A stretch of 64,000 bases of DNA from a bacterium. Its GTDB lineage: Bacteria; Desulfobacterota; Binatia; Binatales; Binataceae. The notes beneath the pieces were generated by a model. That model had not been told where the DNA came from. It was given only the letters and a program-made list of their open reading frames with translations, and did not search any database. The stretch is taken from positions 96,774 through 160,773 of the forward strand of contig JADBKU010000006.1 in the NCBI GenBank assembly GCA_014896235.1. Direction: 5' to 3'. The first letter of the stretch is position 1. The number at the start of each line of letters is the position of its first letter. The translations under genes and the position numbers were made by a program. This document shows, in pieces, positions 38,522 to 48,546 of the stretch.

Positions 38522-38929
38522 ATGGAAGGGCTAATCACAAAATCTTCTAAATGGCTGGGACTTGCGGGGGCGGTGTTGGCCCTTTCGCTGCTGGCGGGCT
38601 GCGGCCCGAACCAGGATGTCCAGCAGGCGCAGGCTGCGGCGCAGCAGGCCGATTCCGCGGCGCAGCGGGCTGAAGCAGCCAGCCAGACGGCGCAGCAAGC
38701 GGCGGCGTCCGCGCAAGCTTCGGCGAGCAAGGTCGAACAGTCTGCGGCTGACGCAAAGGCGGCCGCGGATCGCGCCGAGGCGATTGCGGCCAAGGTTGGC
38801 AGCGGCGGTATGCGCGGTCGTCACGTGTGGCATCACCACCATCACTGGGTGCACCACCATCATCACCATGCCGCTGCGGCCCCGGCGGCTGCTCCGAGCG
38901 CGGCTGCTCCGGCTCCGGCTGGGTCCTGA
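38522..38929 (+). CDS. Alanine-zipper lipoprotein with His-rich tail
   Basis: This 135-residue lipoprotein has a signal peptide with lipobox LLAGC. The next ~65 residues are an Ala/Gln/Glu coiled coil (VQQAQAAAQQADSAAQRA), a paralog of the lipoprotein at 35710. The tail holds two His clusters, HVWHHHHHWV and a run of six His, then an Ala/Pro stretch. Such a His-rich end could bind divalent metal, though this is inferred only from composition. The ATG at 38522 follows AAGGAGGAACGG. Its terminator is 30 bp after the stop. It follows groEL by 193 bp. Confidence 0.85.
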   Translation: MEGLITKSSKWLGLAGAVLALSLLAGCGPNQDVQQAQAAAQQADSAAQRAEAASQTAQQAAASAQASASKVEQSAADAKAAADRAEAIAAKVGSGGMRGRHVWHHHHHWVHHHHHHAAAAPAAAPSAAAPAPAGS

Positions 38930-38957
38930 TCGCTTAGTCGCGCATTCAGGCGAAACC

Positions 38958-38990
38958 AAAAGGGCGTCCATCACGGACGCCCTTTTTTAT
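38958..38990 (+). terminator. Intrinsic terminator after His-tailed lipoprotein
   Basis: GGGCGTCC (38962-38969) pairs with GGACGCCC (38975-38982) around ATCAC, flanked by AAAA upstream and TTTTTT downstream, so the stem can lengthen to 12 bp. It ends the lipoprotein transcript. Confidence 0.9.
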
Positions 38991-39192
38991 TATCATGTTT
39001 TGTCTCAGCCAATCCCGGCAATTTCATTTAGTACTAATCCGGCCTTATCGCCGCGATAAAGTTTTGCTTGCCGGCGCCATAAGCTAATCCGGCGGGAAAT
39101 GGTTCATTCGCGTGTTAACCAGGCAGCGCGGCCAAATCATTATTCGCCTTGCCAAAATCGAATCGGTTTCGATTTGACGATAGCGCCGGCGG

Positions 39193-40212
39193 TCAAAAAG
39201 TTACGACTACCTTGAGCGATTCCGGCCGCTGGGCCTGAGCGTAGGCTTCGCCGACCTCGGCCAGTGGAAAGCTGTGCGTGACCAGCTCGCGGGCGTTGAT
39301 CACGCCCTTTCGCACCAGCTCGAACGCCTCGCGCGTGTCGTCGGGACCGCAGGAATAACTTGGAATCAGCCTGATTTCATTGAAATAAAGATCGTGCGGC
39401 CGCACCAGCATCTCCTCGTCCGGCGGCGTCGCGGTGAATTGCACGACGGTCGCGCCTTTGCCGGCCGCGGCGATTCCAGTGGTCAGCGCACGGGCATTGC
39501 CCGGTCCGACGATCACCACGTCGGCCATCGCGCCATTCGTCGCGTCCCGGACTTTCTCGACCAAATCGTCGCCTGACACGGTCAGGCCATGGTCCGCGCC
39601 GAGTTGGCGCGCGCGCGCCGCGCGATTCTCGAACAGATCGGCGCCGATGACCGTCGCCGCGCCCAGCGCGCGGGCGATGCGCACGTGCATCATCCCCATG
39701 ATGCCCAGTCCGATAATCAGGATGGTTTCGCCGGGCCGCAACCCGGAGCGGCGCAGCGATTTGACCACGCACGCGGCCGGCTCGATCAACACGCCGTCGC
39801 GGTCGCTCATATCGTCAGGCAGTTTGAGCGTGTCGCGCCGGTTGGCCGCGCCAACCACGAAATATTCGGCCATCCCGCCGGGCTTGAGATTGCTCGCGCG
39901 CCAGGTCGCGCATTGCACGTATTCGCCGCGCCGGCACGCGGCGCATTGAAAGCATGGCGCATGATGGTGGACGAACACGCGTTCGCCCGGCCGGAAATCG
40001 TCAACCGCGGCCCCGACCGCTTCTATAACGCCAACCGGCTCATGGCCCAGCACCAGCGGCGCCTTGCGCCGGATATACCAGGGCATGATATCGCCGGAGC
40101 AGATTCCGCAGGCGCGGGCCCGCACCAGCATCTCGTCCGGTCCGATTTCCGGACGGGCCGATTGTTCCACGCGGATATCGCCGAAATCGTAAAGGCGCGC
40201 AACTCGCATCAT
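39193..40212 (-). CDS. Zinc-dependent alcohol dehydrogenase (MDR family)
   Basis: This 339-residue NAD(P)-dependent dehydrogenase has the catalytic zinc site CGICSGD and the GHEPVG motif, a four-Cys structural zinc lobe (CFQCAACRRGEYVQC) and a nucleotide fold (IGLGIMGMMHV). The family includes L-threonine, sorbitol and glutathione-type dehydrogenases; this one cannot be assigned. Starts at 40212 or 40209 are adjacent ATGs with no strong ribosome site. Much longer frames on this strand are antisense to the Nudix and isochorismatase genes and are not real. The gene is transcribed away from the Nudix gene. Confidence 0.9.
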   Translation of the reverse strand: MMRVARLYDFGDIRVEQSARPEIGPDEMLVRARACGICSGDIMPWYIRRKAPLVLGHEPVGVIEAVGAAVDDFRPGERVFVHHHAPCFQCAACRRGEYVQCATWRASNLKPGGMAEYFVVGAANRRDTLKLPDDMSDRDGVLIEPAACVVKSLRRSGLRPGETILIIGLGIMGMMHVRIARALGAATVIGADLFENRAARARQLGADHGLTVSGDDLVEKVRDATNGAMADVVIVGPGNARALTTGIAAAGKGATVVQFTATPPDEEMLVRPHDLYFNEIRLIPSYSCGPDDTREAFELVRKGVINARELVTHSFPLAEVGEAYAQAQRPESLKVVVTF

Positions 40213-40311
40213 AATGCCATGAACTTTGGGGAGCCGGACCTTGGAAGTCAACGAGTCGCGAAGCCGCGCCGCCCGTATGCGCGGCGATGAAATGAATGGT
40301 AAGGTCGGCGG

Positions 40312-40740
40312 ATGGCGCGTCCGCAATGCCCGCCGATCGCGGCGGATGTGATCGCCGAAGTTGGCGACCGAATCGTTCTGATCGAACGCAAGAATTTTCC
40401 GCCCGGATGGGCGCTGCCGGGCGGTTTCGTCGAATTCGGCGAGACCGTCGAAAGCGCCGCGATGCGCGAGGCGTTCGAGGAAACCTCGCTGGAAGTCGAA
40501 TTGCGGGCGCTGTTGGGCGTCTATTCGCGTCCCGACCGGGATCCGCGCGGACAGACGGTCACGGTGGTCTATGTAGGACGCGGCAAGGGCGCTCCACAAG
40601 CCCGTGACGACGCCAGGGCGCTCGCGTTGTTCCATCCGGATCAACCGCCGACGCCGCTCGCTTTCGACCACGCCGAGATTCTCGCCGACTATCGCCGATG
40701 GCTCGAAACGGGCCTGTTTCCAACGCCTTGGCGAAAGTAG
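40312..40740 (+). CDS. Nudix hydrolase
   Basis: This 142-residue Nudix protein cleaves nucleoside diphosphate-linked substrates. The Nudix box lies at GGFVEFGETVESAAMREA then FEETSLEV, with Arg and the catalytic Glu pair present. The Gly of the consensus EExGU is replaced by Ser, a mild deviation. The N-terminus AADVIAEVGDRIVLIER and the C-terminal AEILADYRRWLE are typical of ADP-ribose/8-oxo-dGTP-type members; the substrate is unknown. The ATG at 40312 follows GGTAAGGTCGGCGG. Confidence 0.9.
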   Translation: MARPQCPPIAADVIAEVGDRIVLIERKNFPPGWALPGGFVEFGETVESAAMREAFEETSLEVELRALLGVYSRPDRDPRGQTVTVVYVGRGKGAPQARDDARALALFHPDQPPTPLAFDHAEILADYRRWLETGLFPTPWRK

Positions 40741-40815
40741 CCGCGCGATCCTTGCCGCCGTCGCAAATATGAGCAAAACTAATCGACCGCGAGTTCCGGA
40801 GGTTAAAGTCCTGAG

Positions 40816-41562
40816 ATGAAGCGTGCTTGGAGTTGGACCGCGCTCTGCGCGACGTTGGCCGCGATGGTGGCGATCGGCGGCTGTGAATGGCATCCGATCG
40901 AGGGCCGTGGAACCGGCACGGCAGTAATGCTGATTGGCCTGCAGCGGGATTATCTGCAAGCCGACGGGCGCATGCCAGTGGCGCAGGACGAAGTGGCGCC
41001 GCTGATTCAGGCGGCCAACGCGATGATCGCGGCGGCGCGCGCGAACACCACGCTGGTGTTTTACGTGCGCGACGAAGCAAGTCCCTTTCAGTTCATCAGC
41101 AATCATTACCGCAATTACGCTACGCCGCGGCTGTGGGAAGGTTCGCAGATTGACCCGCGCGTGGATGCTTACGCCGGGCCGTACTTCAACAAAAGGCAGG
41201 CGAACGCCTTCTGCAATAGCAAGCTCCAAACCTGGCTGGACGAGCAGAATATCGGCCGCCTCGTGATCGGCGGCGTCTATGCGAACCACGCGGTTGAAAA
41301 AACCGTCGCAACTGCGATCAAACGTGGCTACAAAGTAACGGTGATCAGCGACGCGCTCGCCGCCGGCAGCGACGAGCAGCGCGACGCGGCGATCAATGCG
41401 ATGAAAAGCGCGGGCGCCACGGTCGAAACCAGCCAGCAGTTTATCGCCGAGATCAAACCGTCGGATACGCTCGGCCTGCGCGGACCGCTGACGGGCGCGT
41501 GGTGGCTGTTGCGCGACAAAGCCTATACGCCGCCGAAGTCGGAAAGCAGCCAGAACGACTGA
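40816..41562 (+). CDS. Isochorismatase-fold lipoprotein, probably catalytically inactive
   Basis: This 248-residue protein has a signal peptide with lipobox AIGGC (Cys23), so it is anchored in a membrane, unusual for the cysteine-hydrolase (isochorismatase) family. The fold is clear: AVMLIGLQRDYLQ, the Lys loop FNKRQANAF, and LVIGGVYANHAVEKTVATA. However, the catalytic Asp of the first strand is replaced by Gly (LIGLQ), and the nucleophilic Cys position (normally GVxTxxCV) reads NHAVE, so the Cys is Ala. It may have lost activity and serve in binding. The ATG at 40816 follows GGAGGTTAAAGTCCTG. Confidence 0.75.
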   Translation: MKRAWSWTALCATLAAMVAIGGCEWHPIEGRGTGTAVMLIGLQRDYLQADGRMPVAQDEVAPLIQAANAMIAAARANTTLVFYVRDEASPFQFISNHYRNYATPRLWEGSQIDPRVDAYAGPYFNKRQANAFCNSKLQTWLDEQNIGRLVIGGVYANHAVEKTVATAIKRGYKVTVISDALAAGSDEQRDAAINAMKSAGATVETSQQFIAEIKPSDTLGLRGPLTGAWWLLRDKAYTPPKSESSQND

Positions 41563-41585
41563 GCCGGCCATCCTTGCCGGAAATG

Positions 41586-41628
41586 AAAGCGCCGCGCGCG
41601 GAGGTTCCTCCGGGCGCGGCGCTTTAGT
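41586..41628. terminator. Bidirectional intrinsic terminator
   Basis: AAAGCGCCGCGC (41586-41597) pairs with GCGCGGCGCTTT (41614-41625), with an inner CGGAGG/CCTCCG stem, between two converging genes. Symmetric A and T ends let it work from both strands. Confidence 0.8.
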
Positions 41629-41657
41629 TTCGATCCGGCGAATCGATCCGGCGTTGA

Positions 41658-42857
41658 TCAGCGTTTTAATCGCGCGATAACGCTCTCGATCCGGTCGAAG
41701 GCGGAGTTGAGATTTTCGATCGACGTCGCGTAAGACAGGCGCACGTGATGGGGCGCGCCGAAATCGTTGCCGCCCACGATCGCGACATGCGCCGCGTCGA
41801 GGAGAAGATCGGCGAACGAATTGCCGTCGGAGATTTCGCGGCCGTCGAGGTTCATCCCGATCAGCTCGGATATGTTCGGAAAGACGTAGAATGCGCCGCC
41901 GGGAACGTTCGGTAGGCTGAAGCCGGGAATTTTGCGCACGCGCTCAACCACCAATTGGCGGCGGCGGCGGAATTCCTCCATCATCGCGCGGGTCTCGCCT
42001 TGCGGTCCGGTCAGCGCCTCGATCGCGGCGATTTGCGTGATCGAATTCGGATTGCCACTGTTCTGGCCCTGCAGGCGCGAGGCCGCGGCGATAACCTCTT
42101 TCGGCCCGGCTGCAAACCCGATCCTCCATCCGGTCATCGCGTAGGCTTTCGAGAGCGAATTCAGCGCGAATCCCTTCGCCTTGAGACGCGGCTCGATTTG
42201 GAAAATGTGCGGCGCGGCGCCGTCGTAAACGATATGCTCGTAAACGTCGTCGGAGAGCACCCACAGGTCTGCCTCAAGCAGGATTTTGGCGAGTTCGCCG
42301 AGCTGGCTGGCGCTATAGACGGCGCCGGTCGGATTCGACGGAGAGTTCAGGATGATGCCGCGAGTGCGCGGCGTAAGCGCGCGGCGCAGGCGATCCGGAT
42401 CGAGGAAAAAGCCGCTCTCCTCCGGACAATCGACCATGGTCGCCGACGCGCCCGACAGATTCACCATTGCGACGAAACTCACCCACGCGGGCGTCGGAAT
42501 AATCACCTCGTCGCCCTCGTCGAACAGCGCCGCGATAATGTTGGCTTCGGCCTGCTTGCCGCCGGCCGAGGCCATGATTTCCGTAACGTCGTAATCGAGG
42601 CCGTTGTCACGCTTGAGCTTGAGCCGAATCGCGTCCTTGAGTTCGCGCATCCCGGCGACCGGCGTGTACTTCGTGCGGCCTTCGGCCAGCGCGCGGCGGG
42701 CGGCGTCCTTGATGCGCTCGGGCGTGTCGAAATCAGGCTCGCCGGCGGCGAGCGAGATCACGTCAACTCCAGCGGCCTTGAGTTCGGTGGCGCGGGTTTC
42801 CGCCGCCATCGTGGCGGACGGCTTGAGCGCGGCGATTCGTCGATTGAGCTTGATCAT
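41658..42857 (-). CDS. Class I/II aminotransferase (aspartate-type, PLP)
   Basis: This 399-residue fold-type I PLP enzyme has the Lys Schiff base in SLSKAYAMTGWRIGF, an Asn/Tyr pocket (NSPSNPTGA) and the C-terminal substrate Arg (VRLSYATS). N-terminal AAGEPDFDTPERIKDA is typical of subgroup Igamma aspartate aminotransferases, which also act on prephenate or aromatic amino acids. The ATG at 42857 was chosen over a TTG two codons upstream; neither has a strong ribosome site. It is downstream of coaD on the same strand, with a GC-rich hairpin in the gap. Confidence 0.93.
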   Translation of the reverse strand: MIKLNRRIAALKPSATMAAETRATELKAAGVDVISLAAGEPDFDTPERIKDAARRALAEGRTKYTPVAGMRELKDAIRLKLKRDNGLDYDVTEIMASAGGKQAEANIIAALFDEGDEVIIPTPAWVSFVAMVNLSGASATMVDCPEESGFFLDPDRLRRALTPRTRGIILNSPSNPTGAVYSASQLGELAKILLEADLWVLSDDVYEHIVYDGAAPHIFQIEPRLKAKGFALNSLSKAYAMTGWRIGFAAGPKEVIAAASRLQGQNSGNPNSITQIAAIEALTGPQGETRAMMEEFRRRRQLVVERVRKIPGFSLPNVPGGAFYVFPNISELIGMNLDGREISDGNSFADLLLDAAHVAIVGGNDFGAPHHVRLSYATSIENLNSAFDRIESVIARLKR

Positions 42858-42982
42858 CTGCAATGATTCGTCGGCGCCGGGATTTGCGGTCAGGCGCGAA
42901 CCCTGATTCTACCGGCCGCAATCCGGCGGCGAAACCGCGCCGGCCGCAAAAAAACGTCCGGCGCGGGGAAATTCTGGCGGGA

Positions 42983-43498
42983 TCAGTCGAGCTTGAGCTT
43001 TTGCCTGAGCCGCGCCATCACGCTGTCAGGCACCAGGTCGGGCAGGCGTTTACCGTAACCCGCGACTTCCTTGATCAGGCGCGACGCGGTGAAGAACAAC
43101 TTCGGATTCGCGAACAGAAAAACCGTTTCGATGTTCGGCTTCATCTGCCGGTTCATCTGCGCCATCTGCAGTTCATAATCGAAGTCGGTGACGGCGCGCA
43201 GGCTCCGGATGATCACGTTGGCGCCGATGCGCTCGGCGTAATCGACCGACAGGCCGCTGAACTTGTCGACGCGGGCGCGCGGCTCGAGGTCGCGAATCGT
43301 GTCGCGAATCATCTCGACGCGCTCGTCGGGGGTGAAGAGCGCGGCGTCCTTGTGCGGATTATAGGCGACGGCGACGATAACTTCATCGAAAAAGTTCACC
43401 GCGCGCCTGATAACGTCGATATGACCGTTATGAATTGGGTCGAAGCTGCCGGGGTAAATGGCGATCGACTGCGTGTGCTCCTTGGGCTTGTTATACAT
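42983..43498 (-). CDS. coaD: Phosphopantetheine adenylyltransferase CoaD
   Basis: CoaD adds AMP to 4'-phosphopantetheine, the penultimate step of CoA synthesis. It has 171 residues. The nucleotidyltransferase motif HNGH in YPGSFDPIHNGHIDVI near residue 15, and the ISSRLIKEVA-equivalent (TASRLIKEVAGYG) near 140, are present. The gene is 15 bp downstream of rsmD, the common rsmD-coaD pair of many bacteria, and shares its transcript. All expected features are intact. Confidence 0.96.
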   Translation of the reverse strand: MYNKPKEHTQSIAIYPGSFDPIHNGHIDVIRRAVNFFDEVIVAVAYNPHKDAALFTPDERVEMIRDTIRDLEPRARVDKFSGLSVDYAERIGANVIIRSLRAVTDFDYELQMAQMNRQMKPNIETVFLFANPKLFFTASRLIKEVAGYGKRLPDLVPDSVMARLRQKLKLD

Positions 43499-43513
43499 GC
43501 TAGACCATCGGGC

Positions 43514-44083
43514 TTAATTCGGCGACGCCAGCGGACGCCGGTAAAGGGCGATGCGATGATCGCCGACCGTTGCTTGATTGACCAGTTCCAGATGCGATGG
43601 CTCGAGCGCGGGCGCGCGCCGATCCTGCCGTACGACCGCGATACCGCCGGCGGCGAATAACTCCGCCGCGGTCAGCGCGGCAAGCACGCTCGCGCTGCTG
43701 TCGTCGGCGTAGGGCGCGTCGATAAAAACCAGGTCGAACTGAGCGCGTTCGCCGGCCAGCCGTTCGATCGCCCGCGGCATATCCATCACCAAGACCCGCG
43801 CGCGCGCAGCGAAGCCGAAGGTTTCGAGGTTGCGCTGAATCGCCGCAGCGGCGGCGCGCGCCAAATCGACGAAGACGACCGACGCGGCGCCGCGTGAAAG
43901 CGCCTCGAGTCCGAGCGAGCCGCTGCCGGCGAAAAGATCGAGCACCCGCGCTCCTTCGAGATCGATTCGCGCGGCCAGCCGCGAAAAGATCGACGAACGC
44001 ACACGGGCGGTGGCCGGACGCGTCGTCAGGCCGCGCGGCGCCGCGATCCGGCGTCCATGCGCCGCGCCCGCGATCACGCGCAT
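43514..44083 (-). CDS. rsmD: 16S rRNA (guanine966-N2)-methyltransferase RsmD
   Basis: RsmD methylates G966 of 16S rRNA. This is a 189-residue SAM methyltransferase. MRVIAGAAHGRRIAAP is the normal start, and it marks ATG 44083 as more likely than an ATG 5 codons upstream. RPATARVRSSIFSRL is the N-terminal basic patch. SAM-binding motif I is VLDLFAGSGSLGLEAL. The catalytic motif IV reads DAPYAD in place of NPPY, typical of RsmD-like enzymes (DPPY/DAPY). coaD follows on the same strand. Confidence 0.92.
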   Translation of the reverse strand: MRVIAGAAHGRRIAAPRGLTTRPATARVRSSIFSRLAARIDLEGARVLDLFAGSGSLGLEALSRGAASVVFVDLARAAAAAIQRNLETFGFAARARVLVMDMPRAIERLAGERAQFDLVFIDAPYADDSSASVLAALTAAELFAAGGIAVVRQDRRAPALEPSHLELVNQATVGDHRIALYRRPLASPN

Positions 44084-44576
44084 CGCAGTCGCTCGCATCG
44101 CGCCGGCCGAGCGATCCGCGATCGCGTCGAACGGTCCGCCGGACGGTTATGACCATTGTCGTTCATCGATTCGTAATGTTCATCCACGCGTTCTTAAGCC
44201 GTTCCTTGGGACGGGCCAGACGGCGTATGCGTCATGGAGGCCATCCGCCGGCGAACAGGCTACCTAATATCTATCTCAACCCCAACTGCGCGCCCAAGCA
44301 CGCCGGGCGGACGATAACTTAGTCGGCTTCCACGCCGCAAGTTTGACGCGAGATCGATCGGAACCGCCGCGAAGACTGGCGCGGGCCGCGAATTTAAGCT
44401 ACCTAACTAAAGATTTTGCGGCCCGGCGGAGATGCCCGACGCGGTTTCCCGAAACGCTCCGGTCAAGGCGTTGCGGATGGCGCATAGCGATGCGGGGCCG
44501 TGCCCGAGATTAACCGCGCTTGCGGCCGATGCGGCGGCGCGCGCATACCCAAAGACTGCTGGCGAGCGATTCTGGC
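44084..44576. other. Divergent region between rsmD and nuoH
   Basis: About 490 bp with no supported gene. Frames across it are Arg/Pro-rich and antisense-like. AT-rich patches (44155-44175 CGTTCATCGATTCG; 44390-44415 GAATTTAAGCTACCTAAC) may hold the promoters for rsmD (minus) and nuoH (plus). There is no trace of nuoA-nuoG or nuoI here, so the nuo cluster really does begin with nuoH. Confidence 0.45.
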
Positions 44577-45689
44577 GTGACGATTGAACTGGTGATTGGG
44601 GCGATCAAGGCGGTGGTTATTGTCCTGCTGGTGTTGGGACTGACCACGCTGATGCTGTGGTTCGAACGCAAGGGCAGCGCCCTGATTCAGGATCGAATCG
44701 GCGCCAACCGCGCCGACATATTCGGTCTCGGCAAGCGGCTCGGAATGCCGAACTTCGGAGTGATCAACACCGTCCTCGCCGATCCGATCAAAATGTTCAC
44801 CAAGGAGGATTTCGTGCCGGACGGCGCCGACCGGTTCCTCCACGGACTCGCGCCCTTCCTGGCGCTGTTTCCGGTGATCATCACCTTCGCGGTCGTGCCG
44901 ATGGGCGATATCTTGAAAATCGGCAAATACGAAATCGACCTCCAGCCGGCCAACCTGAACGTGGCCGCACTTTACGTGCTGGCGACTATCGGCATTGGCG
45001 TTTACGGAATCGCGCTGGGCGGATGGGCCTCGAACAATCGATGGGCGCTGCTCGGCGGAATCCGGGCCAGCGCGCAGATGATCTCCTACGAAATCGCGAT
45101 GGGCCTCGCGATTATCGCGGTGGTAGTGACCTACGGCACGCTCGATTTGCAGCAGATGTGCCGGGCGCAGGGCGGCGTGTGGTTCGGCTTTTTGCCGCGA
45201 TGGGGAATCCTGCTGCAGCCGGTCTCGTTCCTGCTGCTGCTGATTTCCGGAATGGCCGAATCCAAACGCGTGCCTTTCGATTTGCCCGAGGGCGAATCGG
45301 AATTGGTCGCGGGTTATTTCACCGAATATTCCGGCGGAAAGCAGGCGGTCTTCATGATGACCGACTTCGCCGAAGTGCTGCTGGTCGCCGTCCTGATCAC
45401 GGTCTTTTTCTTCGGCGGATGGCAGGTGCCGTGGCTCTATCGCGACGGTTTTCATTTTCCGGGCGGCGCGGCGTGGCTGCTGCCGAATCTCGCGGTCGCG
45501 ATTTTGCAGTTCGTCGCCTTCTGGATCAAGGTGATTATCCTGAGCTGCCTGCAAATCCTGATTCGCTGGACGCTGCCGCGGCTGCGCTACGACCAACTGA
45601 TGCGGCTCGGCTGGAAGGGCCTCGTGCCGCTTGGACTGCTCAACCTGGTGGCGACGGCGTTCGTGGTCGTCGCGGCGGGAGGAAAATAG
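44577..45689 (+). CDS. nuoH: NADH-quinone oxidoreductase subunit H (NuoH)
   Basis: NuoH is the membrane subunit of complex I that forms the quinone entry site. This 370-residue protein has about eight membrane helices and the conserved loop regions LMLWFERKGSALIQDRIGAN and ESKRVPFDLPEGESELVAGY. It is a little longer than E. coli NuoH. GTG 44577 (VTIELVIGAIKAVV) is the most natural start by homology; TTG 44520 or ATG 44529 would add a charged leader. It is the first gene of a six-gene cluster. Confidence 0.93.
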   Translation: MTIELVIGAIKAVVIVLLVLGLTTLMLWFERKGSALIQDRIGANRADIFGLGKRLGMPNFGVINTVLADPIKMFTKEDFVPDGADRFLHGLAPFLALFPVIITFAVVPMGDILKIGKYEIDLQPANLNVAALYVLATIGIGVYGIALGGWASNNRWALLGGIRASAQMISYEIAMGLAIIAVVVTYGTLDLQQMCRAQGGVWFGFLPRWGILLQPVSFLLLLISGMAESKRVPFDLPEGESELVAGYFTEYSGGKQAVFMMTDFAEVLLVAVLITVFFFGGWQVPWLYRDGFHFPGGAAWLLPNLAVAILQFVAFWIKVIILSCLQILIRWTLPRLRYDQLMRLGWKGLVPLGLLNLVATAFVVVAAGGK

Positions 45690-45691
45690 GC

Positions 45692-46267
45692 ATGCCGCAG
45701 TGGCTGTTCGCGTTTCTGGCCGCGCTCGCGATCATCGGCGCGCTCGGAACGATTTTGCAGCGCAACCTGGTTCATTGCGTGCTCGGCTTCGCGCTGGTCC
45801 TGATCGATCTTGGCGTGCTTTATATGGGCCTCGGAGCCGTGACCGTCGGCTTTCTGCAGATCATCGTTTATGTCGGCGCGATCATGGTGCTGTTTCTGTT
45901 TGTGATCTGGCTGCTGAATATCCAGGCCGATACCGGCGTGCGCGGCGGCGCCAGCCTCAGCCTCAAGCTGGTCGGCGCGCTCGCGGCGGCGGCGCTGGCG
46001 GCGGAACTGTTCGTGGTTTTTTCCCACGCGCCGAAATTGCGTGAAGTGCGAACGATCGCGCCGGCTTTCGGCTCGGTCGCGACGCTCGCCCATGTGCTCT
46101 TTTCACGCTACCTGATCGCCTTCGAAACCACCTCGCTGCTTCTGCTCGCCGCGATCGTGGGCGCGGTCGCGCTGGCGCGGCGGCTCGCCGGCCAGTCCGC
46201 CGAGGTCGCCGCGATGCCGTCCCAGCCCGGCTCGGCGGCGCGGGAATCGCGCCGGGAGGTCGCCTGA
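45692..46267 (+). CDS. nuoJ: NADH-quinone oxidoreductase subunit J (NuoJ)
   Basis: NuoJ is a membrane subunit of complex I. ATG 45692, two bases after the nuoH stop, begins [19 protein letters not shown], and the protein has 191 residues. Five hydrophobic helices are visible, with the signature [24 protein letters not shown] carrying the characteristic pi-bulge helix. A Ser/Ala/Arg-rich tail ends at ARESRREVA. Normally nuoI lies between H and J; here J follows H directly. nuoK starts two bases after its stop. Confidence 0.92.
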   Translation: MPQWLFAFLAALAIIGALGTILQRNLVHCVLGFALVLIDLGVLYMGLGAVTVGFLQIIVYVGAIMVLFLFVIWLLNIQADTGVRGGASLSLKLVGALAAAALAAELFVVFSHAPKLREVRTIAPAFGSVATLAHVLFSRYLIAFETTSLLLLAAIVGAVALARRLAGQSAEVAAMPSQPGSAARESRREVA

Positions 46268-46269
46268 AC

Positions 46270-46572
46270 GTGACGCCGATTATCGATTATATGGCGCTCA
46301 GCGCGTTGCTGTTCGCGATTGGCGCGATCGGCGTGCTTATTCGCCGCAACGTCATCGTGATGTTCCTCGCGATCGAGCTGATGCTGAACGCGGTCAATCT
46401 CGCTTTCGTCGCGCTCGGCCGCAGAATCGGCTCGATGGACGGCCAGGTGATCGTGTTTTTCGTCATGACCGTCGCCGCGGCCGAAGCCGCCGTCGGGCTC
46501 GCGATTATCATCTCGATGTTCCGCAATCGCGAGACCGTCAACGCCGATGAACTCAACCTGCTGCGCTGGTGA
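46270..46572 (+). CDS. nuoK: NADH-quinone oxidoreductase subunit K (NuoK)
   Basis: NuoK is the small three-helix complex I membrane subunit that carries two conserved membrane glutamates used in proton translocation. The frame of 100 residues shows Glu in [17 protein letters not shown] and a second Glu in [17 protein letters not shown]. It starts with GTG at 46270, two bases after the nuoJ stop. All expected features are present. Confidence 0.95.
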   Translation: MTPIIDYMALSALLFAIGAIGVLIRRNVIVMFLAIELMLNAVNLAFVALGRRIGSMDGQVIVFFVMTVAAAEAAVGLAIIISMFRNRETVNADELNLLRW

Positions 46573-46596
46573 AACGCAGTCTATCGCTCTAACGTC

Positions 46597-48545
<1,949 letters not shown>

Positions 48546-48546
<1 letters not shown>

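Noticed and set aside
39193..41571. 792-codon minus frame joining the alcohol dehydrogenase to upstream sequence
   Set aside because: The part beyond 40212 is antisense to the Nudix and isochorismatase genes. Only the ADH part has homology.
42935..42966. GC-rich hairpin between coaD and the aminotransferase as a terminator
   Set aside because: CCGCGCCGG pairs with CCGGCGCGG, but the A-run lies in the loop rather than after the stem, so it is not a normal terminator.
44657..45691. Long frame upstream of nuoJ in the nuoJ phase
   Set aside because: It overlaps nuoH out of frame and is Arg/Gly-rich; nuoJ really starts at ATG 45692.
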